A stretch of 64,000 nucleotides of DNA from assembly GCF_905220365.1 (NCBI RefSeq), contig NC_061129.1, positions 4,650,803 to 4,714,802 on the forward strand. The letters run 5' to 3'. The DNA comes from Vanessa cardui. Its lineage: Eukaryota > Arthropoda > Insecta > Lepidoptera > Nymphalidae. Every line of letters begins with the position of its first letter. Positions within the stretch are counted from its first letter, which is position 1. Below the pieces are notes generated by a model. It did not search any database. It was not told the origin of the DNA and worked only from the letters and a program-made list of their open reading frames with translations. A program made the translations under genes and the position numbers. Shown here piece by piece: positions 12,061 to 23,899 of the stretch.

Positions 12061-12504
12061 AATTAATACATTACAATAGAACCGAACCTGCGCTTTGGAA
12101 CTATCTCATTGTTTGCAGTGACTTGCCAATATTGATATAGGTTTATTGATGCTAAACGATAAGACATACTACGTTAAAGTAAAATTTTATTCTTCAAGAG
12201 ATTTTAAAATGTGTTCAAAGTCGTAATAAATCTATAAAATATTTTTAAAACCCAATTATAGATAACATTTCCATTTTTTACCGAAAGATTGTACGAAATT
12301 TAAAATATAATTAAAATATTTTGAGGTTTATTCTTGTAAAGTTTATAGAAGAGGTTTTTCTTTTGATTTTGTTAATACATTTTAGTTAAAAGGTATGTAC
12401 ATGTCATTTTTTTAAAAGGTTTCGAGTACATAGGCACATACACAATTTTATGTTTTCATAAATATTTACATGATTCGAATAATTATGTCAATTGTTTTTA
12501 TGAA

Positions 12505-12640
12505 TGAACTGACAAATGAGGCTGATGGTAATTAGTCACTGCCACCCATAAAACAGATTGTAAGTAATACAAATAATTTCTTATATCGTAAATGCAACAC
12601 TGATCTTTGAAACTAATTGTAAGATGTCATGTTCCTGTAA
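12505..12640 (+). mobile_element. Highly degraded Metulj-like SINE
   Basis: Only the order of landmarks survives: CTGATGGTAATTAGTCACT, CCACCCATAAA, TGTAAGTAATAC, then TGTCATGTTCCTGT. Confidence 0.4.
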
Positions 12641-14051
12641 ATAATTTCCAAAATTATTTATATATATAACAATAACAATAGATAAATATGTATTGTTTTA
12701 CAAAAAGCACCACCGCGATACTTCATACTATAGAGCGACAGAATCGTTAGTATTTTATACATTTGCAAAAAAACAAGTCCTAATATGTACGTGTAGCCTC
12801 TGTTGATAATGTTCGCGTCGCAATTTCGCTATTGTTATGAAGTACAATGAAGTGATTCTCTGCTAAAACAGAAGTAGCCGGAGTTAGCATATGAATAAAA
12901 TGGACAAAGGACCCCTACGCAGCGAAATCTTATTAATCAAGCAAAGATAGGGTTGAGTTGAATGGATCTTTTATTGCTGATTCATAACTACAATAACGAT
13001 CAATGTTCTTAAGTCAAGATAATTATTATTTTAAAATAATTCCAGAATCAACAAGTTTAACTTTTAATTTTAAATGTTAATTAATTCACGTAAAACTATT
13101 ACCACTTCGGAATATAGATTATAGTTATGTTGTCTATTTATTTTTTTACATGTTTTCTATATACATATAATGGAGTATTTTAGGAGATAGTATTTCAAAA
13201 GTGTACAATTTAAAAAGTGTCAGAAAAGCGATCTTTGTTCTACATTTATGCTTGAGAGTTACTTTGTTATTCTTTACCGAATAAACAGACAAATATTAAT
13301 TATTGTATACTTCTTTACAACTAATAACAGACAGGATATGACAGATAAATCAACCACAACGCATAAAATCGTTTTAAATTATATTAAAAATGTTTGTAAA
13401 ACGTGCTCCCCAACTCGTATGCCGATGAGTAAAATTCAATTTTCATATTGCAATGCAATGTAACAGTGAAAGATTGAATTTTGATACGTTCCGGTTGGGT
13501 CTGGAGATTTGCCCTCGGTTGCTATTCATAGCCGGCCGAGCGTGCTGCCCACATTGGGGATCTAGAATATTTGGATAAATTTAGTTATAAAGATATTGGA
13601 AGATATTATTTTTGAAGCCGGTTAAAAGATTTCAATTTTCATTTTATTAATGAATTAGATTCAACCACTTCGTAGCTTCAAATAAATATTACAATATTTT
13701 GTGGTTTGTAAATAAAAAAGTGTTTATTTTGTTCAAATGTAAAATGTTAATAGAAACAAAACCTCAAAGGAGTTTGGCTTGTGTCTCAACAGTTATATGA
13801 AAAGTTTTTAGTTTTAAATATTGAAATAAATAATATCAATCCAAGAACTCGAAAATCCTTTTATTATCTTGACGTTTGTATACAGACGTATTGAACACGT
13901 TTCTATATTTTTTATTTGTCATTCAATATGTACATAAGTACCTGTATTGTTTTACAGCAGCCTGTTATAATATTGTTCAACTAATATAACCATATTTCTA
14001 AAGACAGCTTTAATGACTGGTGATTGAATTTGAATTTAATATTTAAGAAAT
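12641..14051. other. AT-rich stretch, no gene seen
   Basis: Only a GC-richer patch at 13480-13560 (GGTTGCTATTCATAGCCGGC, CGTGCTGCCCACATTGGGG) stands out. It has no matching copy in the window. Confidence 0.45.
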
Positions 14052-14200
14052 ATAAATAAAAAAACTGTCGCTGAGTTTCTTTAGCGGGATTTTCTCAGGT
14101 CAGCTTATTTTCTTTTCCGACCCGTTGGTAATGTTTAATTTGACAATCAATAAGTAAGTGTAATTGAATATTGAATAAAGGAATTTGATTTGATTTTATA
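14052..14200 (-). mobile_element. LINE-type 3' tail repeat (family C)
   Basis: Reverse copy of a common tail: CTGAGTTTCTTTAGCGGGA, TTCTCAGGTCAGCTTATTT, CCGACCCGTTGGTAATGTTT, ending TTGAATAAAGGAATTTGATT. Related copies lie at 17915, 41725, 43430 and 48062. Confidence 0.6.
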
Positions 14201-14639
14201 ACATGGTCTATATACGGTATTCTATTATATTGTTTTTGTTACTAACTTTACGTAGTGTTTAATTCAAACAATAAAATATTTTTTAAACGTAGTCATTAGA
14301 TATAGTATAGATATTTTCTGCTTTTTTTATAGACATAAAAGTAGTAGTAAATATAGTATAGTATAATATAGTAGGAGTATGTAAATATTATTTACTCAAA
14401 TTATACTTTTTTCTATTCTATGATGTGATTGGTAGTTGTGCCTAAATAATTATTCCATGCTGGCTATTTTTTTTTGCTGTGTCTCTAAATATATTCAAAC
14501 TAATAAATAGTATTCTGTTATGCTTAATATTTTTGGTTTGAATATCATGAAACAGGTTCTAATAAAAATGTTCCTATCATTTGTTATCACAATTAAGAGT
14601 TTCTTTTTTAAAGTGTTTAAGTATATATTATATAAATTT

Positions 14640-15070
14640 CCGAAAAATAGTCGTTTTTGTTTCAACTGTTACACGATTGACACGAATCAGTGCGTTCGCG
14701 TCACAAAGTCAACTCGGTGAGTCGACGCTGAGCGCCGAGCGCTCAACTCAACGCAAGGCCGCCTCAGCATGTCAAGTTCGCTGGTGCCACCGCGTACATA
14801 TTTCGCTAAAGCGGCGCTACAGTAACAATAATGGCTCAGTCCCTATTGTTTGGGCCCGTGGCACATTACGCTTTTGTCTCTGCCCTCTCCCGTTCCTCAC
14901 AATGCGGCCAGGAAACAAGTGAGCCTTTATTTCGCCTCTTTTTGTCTCGGAGTATCGCTGCTTATTGTCTTCATTCGATTGTTCGGAGCTCTTCAGAGGG
15001 CACATTGTTGCGGACTCTGTTGTTAGTGCTGAGCTTGCGGATGTGCAATGTTCTAAGTGTCGTTTGAATT
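14640..15070. promoter_or_regulatory. Unique GC-richer block with multiple SOX-like cores
   Basis: About 430 bp of GC-richer, CG-containing sequence, including ACAATAATGG, CTATTGTTTGG and CACAATGCGG. Several frames are open on both strands (up to 113 codons) but overlap each other and lack protein-like structure. Candidate conserved regulatory block. Confidence 0.35.
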
Positions 15071-15379
15071 TTAATACCACGATAGATATTACGATCGGTT
15101 TTGTTTTCTTTGTACATATTTGGCATTACGATATCAACGGAATCTGTATTTGGAAAATTATATCAGATTTTTAACTCTGAAATAAAGTTATGTAACATTT
15201 TGTTTAAAAAATATGTACTATAAAAACACATACGTGTATTCTGTTTTCGAATAGAAAGTTACTTTCTTCCTCATTTCTCGTACAAATATTTGGTAATCGA
15301 AATTACTGAATGTTTTCACGAGTATAATTTATTTTAACATTAAAATAGTTTGAAAATTATCACTTCTAGAAACTGTCAA

Positions 15380-15660
15380 CGGCTTCCATCTTTATCTGCG
15401 AATGATACAAGCTACACAGCATCTCTTCTAGTTAGCATTGTTCGCACGGCCCCATTGTATGGGTGGCTTTGTTCAGGCACGCCCCGTTTTTTCCTTTTCG
15501 CTTTCGAAGCGATGCGATGTTGCTGAAAAACAGTCACTACAAGGGTTGCTCGTAATTACGTACTTATATGAAATTTGTACCGCCCAGTCAGAAAACTATA
15601 GACTTACCGTTACCCCGGTCGCTGACTCAGTGAATATCGGAAACTACGACTTCTTGTATC
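15380..15660. promoter_or_regulatory. Unique block with paired ATTGT cores
   Basis: GCATTGTTCGCACGG is followed by CCCATTGTATGGG, the latter nearly palindromic, then TTCGCTTTCGAAGCG and CGCTGACTCAG. It has a 78-codon open frame starting at a non-ATG codon, judged non-coding. Confidence 0.3.
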
Positions 15661-15939
15661 GAAGGATTGTTTAAAATAGTATTAGTTTCCTTCAATTTCT
15701 ACTTAAGACATGAAAGAATCAAAATGTAATGATAAGAAATGAAATCTATTGAGATAGATCTATTACTGTTTAGATATGTTATTGATTGAATTGTGAGAAT
15801 CGCTGCACTATGGAAACGTATTCAAAAGAAACCAAACGACGTTATCACAAATATAATTTAATATAAATAACAGTCAACAAAGGCTCGAGTCGTAAATGAA
15901 ATGTCAAACGTTATATGTCTATTGTAAAATATTTCCTGT

Positions 15940-16130
15940 GAGGAATCTTTACAAAACGAGCCAGTGCTGTGTTACTTTCCTCAAACCTCCATTCACGTTT
16001 CCCGCGTTTTCCATACACAATATTGCGACTTTGTGAGGCTGTACGCTTCTCAAGTCTCCAAATAGTCCATTGACGAGCTCCGAGTAAATTCGCTATAGCG
16101 AATTAACACTATTCATGAGAAGTTTTGAAA
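15940..16130. promoter_or_regulatory. Unique GC-richer block
   Basis: Includes CACAATATTGCGACTTTGTGAGG and the palindrome AATTCGCTATAGCGAATT (about 16087-16104). No ORF worth calling. Candidate regulatory element. Confidence 0.28.
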
Positions 16131-16439
16131 GAGGACTACTCTCATACAATTTGGTGGCATTCATAAAGATTCACTTCTTAGCTAGCTCGATGAATAGCTT
16201 TGTGGAAAATGTTCTATATTTTAGTTGGAGCGCACTTGAAGATCCAATTTCAAAGTTCATTCAAATTAATTCCTTTTTCATTACGTACAATTCGCTTTAT
16301 TTTTAAGCTTATTATGAGTACGAAAATGCCTTTATAAATTTTTGTGTTATATCGTTTATTTTTGTGTAATTTCTGGTAACCGGAGAAGCTTCAACCTTAT
16401 TTAGGCTGCCTGTTTTATATTTTCGACACCAAATTACGG

Positions 16440-16700
16440 AGCTATTAACTAACCCTCGACTAGATGAGGCAAGGCACAATTAACGCGGCGACAATACCGC
16501 GTTCGCATTGTGAGGCTATCGTTCTAGAAACAGTTGTTCTAGGCGCCACTAAAAGAATACGTCGGAGCCGGGACCGGAGCGACGTAGAACAAAAGATGGC
16601 CCAATTGTGTTACCAACCAGCCACTTTTTGTCCACCACCAAATAGGAAAATGGGTACAATGGAAATTTCAACTTGAAAACTAAAGGATTTCCCTTTGGAT
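16440..16700. promoter_or_regulatory. Unique GC-richer block with nested palindromes
   Basis: AACGCGG (16482-16488) and CCGCGTT (16497-16503) flank ACAAT (16491-16495), and ATTGT follows at 16507-16511. CTAGAA...TTCTAG forms another inverted pair near 16524-16541. Open frames on both strands appear incidental. Confidence 0.35.
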
Positions 16701-17914
16701 CTTTTCCATTCATTCGATAGCGTATCAGTCTTTTCATTAAAGTTCTTTGTGCTTGATTTGATTTTAATTATTTTTTTAGTTAGCCTCAGATCGCTTTTGT
16801 GTTTCAAACCGTACTTAATTAATAAGTAATCATTGTTAGAATTAACTTATTTTATTATATTAGTCACTATAATACAATGAGGTATAAATTATTATAGTAA
16901 TTATAAGTTTTGATATTCAAAATTCTAACATAATTACGGTAGTATAATTAATTAAGGAGATAACGAAATAATTTTGAAATAAATCTCTCTAAATCTTGTA
17001 ATCGGGAACTTTAGTTGCTTAAAATAATGATAAACTATATTAAAAGCAATAGTGAAGTGACATATATTATATATCAACTCGTCAACCAGTGAAGAAAGTA
17101 CTACAATCATGGAGTTATTATCATAAAAGTATACCATCTGTTAGAATACCTAGTCTAAAATTCGGTACAACATTCATAAAGTAGTGTTATTTTTAAAATT
17201 AATAGAAATAAAAAAACATCCCAATGATCACTACTGCAATTTGTGTTTACTTATTTTTAAATCTTCTTAAGTATCTTAATGTAGTCTCTAAATTATATAA
17301 ATTTACTAAATGATACCCAAATGCCAGCGTGAGCATTCAATATGAGCTTCGGTCAGCAAGTACGAAATTGTATATGGAAATTTAGAAATCATAAATAGAG
17401 ACTGCAAAAGCGACTCAAAAGGAGGGTGATTTTCTAAAGGCTTCAGCTATTTTCAATGGGCCACTGTTTAAATCTCTCAATGAGACGTTTTCTGTTTTCC
17501 TTTTCAAAGCCAGTATGTTCAGAAATTAGTAAGCACTCAAAAGGACGAAGAAACTTCAAGCGTCTTCATTTGAAACAATTGTTATATTTTGCCTTCTAAC
17601 AAATATAATGCTGATTGAAAGCGAAAGTATTTACTTTTTAAAAGATTGAATAAATACAAAGTTTTAATATGAAATACAAAAGCTACTTCGAACTTATTGG
17701 TTTATGAATGCAATAACTTATTTTTATTGCGTTCGTTTTTTTTTCATTTAAAATGGTAAATGAATGGATTTGAAACATTCTAGAAAAAAAATGCCTTGCC
17801 TTTAAAAGAGTGATTTAACTTGATAGCACACCTTGGGAATGAAATAATCGCCTCCTGGCTATTTCATCTCATATTAAATTGTTTATATAATATATAAGAC
17901 AAACAAAAAAAAAA

Positions 17915-18050
17915 ACCCGCTGAGTTTCTTTCGCCGGTTCTTCTCAGGTCAGGGTATTTTCTTTTCCGAACCGGTGGTAGTGTTTCAATTGACCATCAAT
18001 AAGAAGTGTAATGCTTCTATATTGAATAAAGTTATTTGAGTATGAGTTTT
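17915..18050 (-). mobile_element. LINE-type 3' tail repeat (family C)
   Basis: CGCTGAGTTTCTTTCGCCGG, TTCTCAGGTCAGGGTATTTT, CCGAACCGGTGGTAGTG, then TTGAATAAAGTTATTTGAG. Close to the copy at 14052 and the same orientation. Confidence 0.65.
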
Positions 18051-18525
18051 GAGCTTGGTTGTCATTAGATTATTAAAATCATTTGGTTTGTAGTATTGGT
18101 TGACTTCTACCTATTTGTAATTGAATTATAAAATCGTAATAATATAATTATAGCAAAGTTACATCATAAATGAGAGACTATATCATTCAATACCTTTGCT
18201 CTTTCCAAAAGGAAAAAAATTACAGAAACAATTTATTTTTGTTTTATCTGTAACATAATCTCTTTATCTTGACATTTTTTGTCAGTATAAATAATTTTAG
18301 ATCAGAATTACTTACCCTATACTTATAAAGAGCTAATAAATAACTTAGGATATACATTTATTTGTAAAGAAATAATCTATTAAACCAATAAATGCACCAA
18401 TAAAGTGCATATCTTTGATATTTACCATATATTTAATTGATACGTAGATTATATATATACAATTTACGTCTTACCTTATTCACTGTGTAGACCACTCTAT
18501 AACACTCTTGCTACAGTGAAGTGAA

Positions 18526-18699
18526 ATGCCTTTTCGTTTGAATAAAGCGGCGTGTGACAGTGTATATGAAGTTCCACAGGTTTGCGAGGCCAAAGGATTG
18601 GATGTGAAATGTTTTATTAAGGCGGTGGCGTTCGCAGCGGTGCTCGTTCTTCAACTATGCCTGTTTTTCTTTTTCGTATGGAATAGAGAAAATACTTGA
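18526..18699 (+). CDS. Small ORF: 57-aa single-pass membrane microprotein
   Basis: An ATG-to-TGA frame of 57 codons stands out from its AT-rich surroundings by GC-ended codons (many GCG, GTG, CTG and TTC). A strong splice acceptor (aacactcttgctacag) ends at 18516, so a 3' exon beginning at 18517 is plausible, with the ATG 9 nt into it. The product starts MPFRLNKAACDSVYEVPQVC. Residues about 29-52 form one hydrophobic helix (ending in LCLFFFFVW) followed by a short polar tail (NRENT). Three cysteines lie before the helix. The topology would be a short hydrophilic N-terminus of about 28 residues and a C-terminal transmembrane anchor. I do not recognise a named family. It resembles in general design the insect membrane microproteins that modulate pumps or receptors, but this is architecture only. 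A 5'-truncated SINE follows at 18814. A conserved unspliced smORF or the last exon of a larger gene are both possible. Confidence 0.55.
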   Translation: MPFRLNKAACDSVYEVPQVCEAKGLDVKCFIKAVAFAAVLVLQLCLFFFFVWNRENT

Positions 18700-18813
18700 A
18701 TATTATCTATTATGTATTTCCTATAAGTATTTATTTGAATATAATTTAATTTATAAAGCTGTTCCTTGTGTCTGTGATTACACTACCCTTTGTGATTAAA
18801 CTAAAATTAAGAT

Positions 18814-19020
18814 GCATCTCGTGCTCAGCGGTGAAAGAAAACATCGTGTGGAAACCTGCATGTGACAAATTTCATAGAAATTCTGCCATATGTGGAATAC
18901 ACACACCAACCCGCATTGGAACAGCGTGGTGGAATATGTTCCAAAACCTCCTCAAAGGGAGAGGAGGTCTTTAGCCCAGCAGTGGGAATTTACAGGCTTT
19001 TATTGTTGTTGTTGCTGTTG
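18814..19020 (+). mobile_element. tRNA-derived SINE family B, 5'-truncated
   Basis: Lacks the tRNA head. It begins CATCTCGTGCTCAGCGGTGA, continues through ATTTCATAGAAATTCTGCC and CATTGGAACAGCGTGGTGGA, and ends TTAGCCCAGCAGTGGGAATT with a (TTG)n tail. Confidence 0.8.
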
Positions 19021-20099
19021 TGATTAAACTGGAACGCATTAATATATTGGTGTTATTTACTGACTGTTGAATAAATAATGTGATTAATAGCGTAAGCCTA
19101 TTTTTGTCAGTGATTATTTATGAGACAATGGCTGCATATAATAAATCGGTTATAGTTTTCATTTTGAAGAGCTGTAGCCGTGGATGTGTAGATTTAAGAG
19201 GATTCTTGATTGCAATTTACTAAACTGTTACCGTTAAACATAGAAATCATTTTAGAGAGCGGAAAATATATTGGCCGTTACGGAGTTACTACGGTAAGAA
19301 GAATTGCAAAAGTAAACATTCGTACTGAATTAACGCATTATTGCGCATTCAACTAATGAGCTGAACATAGTTACAAAATTACTATTTTATTATTCTATTA
19401 TGTCCGTATTCTACGTCAAAAATCAATGTCTATGGTTTGTAATAATCGATTCGATTAAAACAATCAAATAGATCGTGATTGAGTATCAAACAGCCAAACA
19501 CGAAATATTTTATACACACTATTATACTAAAAAGGAATTATGCATATTGCTCATACAATATATTCATATTCTCCGATAAATTTGAAATCTCTTACACACC
19601 CCAATTGCAACAAATAGGAGTCTGATTGGGTACATTGAGGCATTTTTGGCGAATTTTCTGTTGTAATAAGCCGCGAGTGATCATAGCCATGAATGTCAAT
19701 GCGTGGTGAAACGTGCGGTAATCATTTCATCACCTTTGCTTCTCTCAATTCCGACCTATTCAACCGCCTTTCTGTTTATTATGCTCTGCAAAGCGTAAGG
19801 CGAACATCGGTAACTTAATGATTTTTAAATTGTCCATAATTGAACATAGGCTTTAAATAGATACTCTTTTTTCGTAACCTCGTTACTTATTAATATATAT
19901 TTATCTTAGTATTATAAAAACACGAACACCGCTACTGAGAATTTCTCTATGTTAAAACCTAAACAATTTTGCTAGCCCATCCTCTTAGATATTTAGACTG
20001 ATGTTATGTGCAGCACTTAGTGTATACACGAGCCATAGATTCATAGAATCGACTTGAGTATTTGAGAAGTGACTCCATAAAAATAGTTTTATGATTGAG

Positions 20100-20362
20100 T
20101 CTTGGGAGGCTTTCCTATCATTTTGGGGACAAGGTTTTTCGAACTTGTTCCACCACTCTGTTTTTATATCGGATAATGGAAAATCATGTATGAAAGCATT
20201 TTTATCCTACACAAATATTTCTTCACGGTAATTTGCTTCACAAACGACGAAGAGATTTACTATAAAAACAAATAAAACACTCGAGAAATTCTCACAAGGT
20301 TTTTAAACCGGTTCGGTTAAGATTCACGTGTCTAGCCACTAGGAGATCGGGGCTCCTAAACA
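20100..20362 (-). mobile_element. Old family B SINE
   Basis: Degraded reverse copy: GAACTTGTTCCACCACTCTG, TTCACGGTAATTTGCTTCAC, then AACCGGTTCGGTTAAGATTC and TCTAGCCACTAGGAGATCG where the tRNA head would be. Confidence 0.45.
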
Positions 20363-21182
20363 CAGTATAATTTGGTCCAAAAACTGATAAGACCACGGTA
20401 TATATAAAATGCCACAGGCATCTGATTTTAATGTAATTAAAGGATTCAAAATTTGTTTAGCATTTTTGTTAATTCTAAAAAAACTGATTGCGCGAATAGC
20501 CATCTTACGCACAGTAATCGATGCATATTACCCAAAGTAGAATGCCATACATATTTTTTTCGCGAATGATGCAGAGTTGTTTTAGTAGCTGATCTATAAA
20601 TATGAAGGCTACATTATAAGTATACATTGTTATATGTAACAAAAATATGTTTTGGTCCATATTGATTGAATTATATATACTTACTGTTGCTGTATGACTT
20701 TCAAATATATTTCTTATTTAATAATTACCTGAATTACGTAGCCTACTCTTAATTTGTAAAAGATAATACAAGCATATTCAAAAACAAACGAATATAATTT
20801 TAATATATATGTCGTTTAAATGAAAATTTCAATGCTTAATTATGTTTTCACATTTTTCTACTAACTTAATAGAACTTCACAGGATTTTGTTTATTGATAA
20901 ATAAAAAATCGTGCATGTTTGACAATGGCACAACCGTAGGTTGAATATCGTCATTTCTTTGATTCCCGTCTATTGTAAATCAGATAAAAGCGACACTTTT
21001 CGCGCCCATCTGAGTGAATACACCTATTATGCGAACACAAAAGTGGATATAACAAACGAAAATGCCATCGCTACCATAATTATATATATACATCATTTAC
21101 AACAATACTTCGAAATGTTTACGTATGTCGTGTTACTACACGTAATATTTAAAAACTGGTTTCTTTTTTTTTTTTTTTAATA

Positions 21183-21412
21183 AATATGAGACAACATCAC
21201 ATACATTACTCTGATCCCAATGTAAGTAGCTGAAGCACTTGTGTTATGGAAATCAGAAGTAACGACGGTACCACATACACCCAGACCCAAGACAACATAG
21301 AAAACTAATGGTAATATACATTGACTCGGCCGGGAATCGAACCCGGGACCTCAGAGTAGTGTACCCATGAAAACCGGTGTACACACCACTCGACCATGGA
21401 GGTCGTCAAAAA
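21183..21412 (-). mobile_element. tRNA-derived SINE (family A), inverse copy
   Basis: Reverse complement of the element at 5684, with the B box at 21333-21343 and the A box near 21387-21397. The body matches almost base for base. It abuts a family E repeat that is itself broken by a Metulj-like SINE from 21447. Confidence 0.8.
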
Positions 21413-21446
21413 AGGAACCTATCCTACCAAAATTTCATAAAATTAT

Positions 21447-21720
21447 TTTTTTTATGGTATAGGTTGGTGGACTGGCATATAGGCCACCTGATGGTAAGTG
21501 GTCACCATCACCCATAGACAATGACACTGTAAGAATTAATATTTCTTACATCGTCAATGCGCCACCAACCTTGGGAACTAAGTTGCTATGTCCCTTGTGC
21601 CTGTAGTTACACTGGCTCACTCACCCTTCAAACCGGAACACAAGTATACTGAGTACCGTTATTTGGCGGTAGAATAACTGGTGAGTGGGACTTGTGGCTT
21701 GCACAAAGCCCTACCACCAA
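21447..21720 (+). mobile_element. Full-length Metulj-like SINE nested in a family E repeat
   Basis: From the oligo-T/TATGGTATAGGTTGG start to the GCACAAAGCCCTACCACCAA end. Part of the GGTACCTACCCAGACGG segment is lost. Flanks at 21425-21446 (AATTTCATAAAATT) and 21721-21790 (TTCGGTACATTGG, ATAGACAGACAGAG) are the two sides of a family E copy. Confidence 0.78.
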
Positions 21721-22057
21721 GTGAATTCGGTACATTGGTTTGGTTGTAAAGAGCCATAGACAGACAGAGCTCCACATTTATAATTAGTATTAAGTTCTAA
21801 ATTAGTATAGAAATATAAGTATAAGATAATGTCGTCATTATAATAGAATGTTATATCTAATTACTCATAAGTATGATCTTACTTTCTTATACGAAATATT
21901 TTTATAAATACCTATGCAATTGTGTGACTGTGATTATTATGTCGAGGAATGTTTGAGATATTTCTGGAAATAGTAATAAGGTTATTATATTCAGAGTTGA
22001 TTAAGTCACTACAGACTCATAAACTATCGTTATTCGCTTGCCTTTGTATACTTATAC

Positions 22058-22140
22058 TAGCTACCGTTCCGACTTCGCACGGCGCGGCAATAATCGCTTA
22101 CATAAAAATTTTCGATTTAAGAAAACACTAAAAGAAAATT
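22058..22140 (-). mobile_element. Helitron-like terminal fragment
   Basis: ACTAGCTACCGTTCCGACTTCGCACGG is the inverse of the GTGCGAAGCCGGGG...GCTAGT type end seen at 9976. Only the end is recognisable. Confidence 0.35.
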
Positions 22141-23147
22141 TCTTGTAATTTATGCGTTTAAAAACTCGAAAATTCTACTTTATTCCACTATATTATGCAT
22201 GTTTTATACATATATGTAGTTAATACATATATATATCCTCTTCTCTTGAACCACTCTATTCATTGATGAAAATCGCATTAAAATGAGTTGGGTAGTTTAA
22301 AAGACACGTGTAGACGACGCGAGGCGATTGTTTTATACTATGTAGAGATTTATAAAATTTGAATGTTTAATAATTTATAATTAGATGAATAAATGTTTTT
22401 CGTTTAAAATCTGTTAAAATTACCAGAAATAGGCAACAACGCTTTATGTTAGGATAGTTTTATAGTAGAAATTGTGCAGTGAAATAGATGGGATATCTTT
22501 TTTATATTTATAGAAATAAAGGAAATTGTATACGTATAATAATCATATTACAAAAAAAAAAAAGATTACAAATTTATCTCACCCTCATGGGCAAAACATA
22601 TTGTGTCTTTTTTAAATTACTTACTACGTATTTACTCAGGCGTGCCTTGAAGTTCTTTTCCTAAGAACAACATGCTGTAAAAGATAAAATGTCAATACTC
22701 TAGTTTAAGACACCACCATTAAAAGAATTTAAATATGTATATTCTAAGTTTCACTACTTGTTTTGAAGAAAATAATATTCACATTGATTTTATTAAATGC
22801 ATTTACCTACCTACTGTTAGAATTCATGCAAATCAGATTTTGCATAACATATTTGTTTTTTAAGATATAACTACATCATCAATTACATCTCAATATTCAT
22901 CGAAAAAAAAGTGTATTTGTAATTATTAGTATATGTCTTATTTAACATAAATATTTCCTTTATTCATAGACTGGAAAGATGTTATCAGGATCTAAAATGT
23001 CCCGTTAATGTATCGTATCGTATGGTATGAAATTGTTAAAGAGCTTCGAATTATTTTATGCATGGTCAAAAGATCAAAATTATACTTGTAAAGTTAAAAA
23101 ATAGATATATTTGTTACCTTTAATCTTCTGCCTAAATTATGTGCAAG

Positions 23148-23398
23148 AATATTTAATTTATTCAAGGGATAATGAAGATCTAACTCAAATGCAAAGATTT
23201 AAATTGAAATATGTAGAATTCATTGAAAAGACTCCTCTTAGAGAATACGAATTATTTACTTATAGTACAATCGCTAAGTCAAGACGTCTGGCAACCATAC
23301 CTCGAAGACCAACCAATAGATGCGTTCTAGTTGTAACTTTAATAAATAGTCAAAAGGTATTTTTTGATACAGCTACTAAAAACATAATGATACCGTGA
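23148..23398 (+). CDS. Putative terminal exon, unknown product, with downstream poly(A) signal
   Basis: The frame is open from about 23111 to the TGA at 23396-23398, with a possible acceptor (attatgtgcaag) ending at 23147. The residues look protein-like: charged helical text (DLTQMQRFKLKYVEFIEKT), then REYELF, a basic segment (RRLATIPRRPTNR), a beta-like VLVVTLI, and FFDTATKNIMIP at the end. AATAAA at 23641-23646 gives a 240-nt candidate 3' UTR. No upstream exon could be identified, so this could also be a fossil fragment. Confidence 0.33.
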
Positions 23399-23745
23399 CA
23401 GTTTTCTTGTTTATGAAAAGTCTTTAAACATATTTAATGTAACAACTACGTTACAAGAAGTACAAAACTATTATCTTTATTGATTATTTATACACATTCA
23501 AAATCTACAACATTAAAAGGCTCGTGTCCACTGAAACTAAAACATTTATTCTCTCCTATGTCATCGCTCCTAAAAGTTAAGTTGTAAATTAAGTTGGAAA
23601 CTAATTTAAATAAAAAAAAATCATGTTGATCCAAATAATTAATAAAGCATCATTTGTACGATATTTTTGTATATAAGCAATATGAATATCCAAAGTAAAA
23701 TGGATGGCTCCCTGGCTATAATATTCTTTTAAATTTTTACGAACA

Positions 23746-23889
23746 GCGCCATCTAGAGTTTAGTATAAGCTTAACTAAGCGAAACTGAGCAACATTATTT
23801 CTAGTTTACCAGTCTTTTGATAGATGGCGCTTTACAAGTTTCAAGCGTTCATTCATTTGAACGTTTAACGTGACAACGTAAGATGGCGC
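23746..23889. promoter_or_regulatory. Cluster of three CTCF-like sites
   Basis: GCGCCATCT at 23746-23754 faces AGATGGCGC at 23822-23830 and again at 23881-23889. The three copies of a 9-mer within 144 bp lie just beyond the AATAAA at 23641 and upstream of the SINE-free region that holds the 166-aa gene. Confidence 0.45.
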
Positions 23890-23899
23890 TGTTGTGTTT

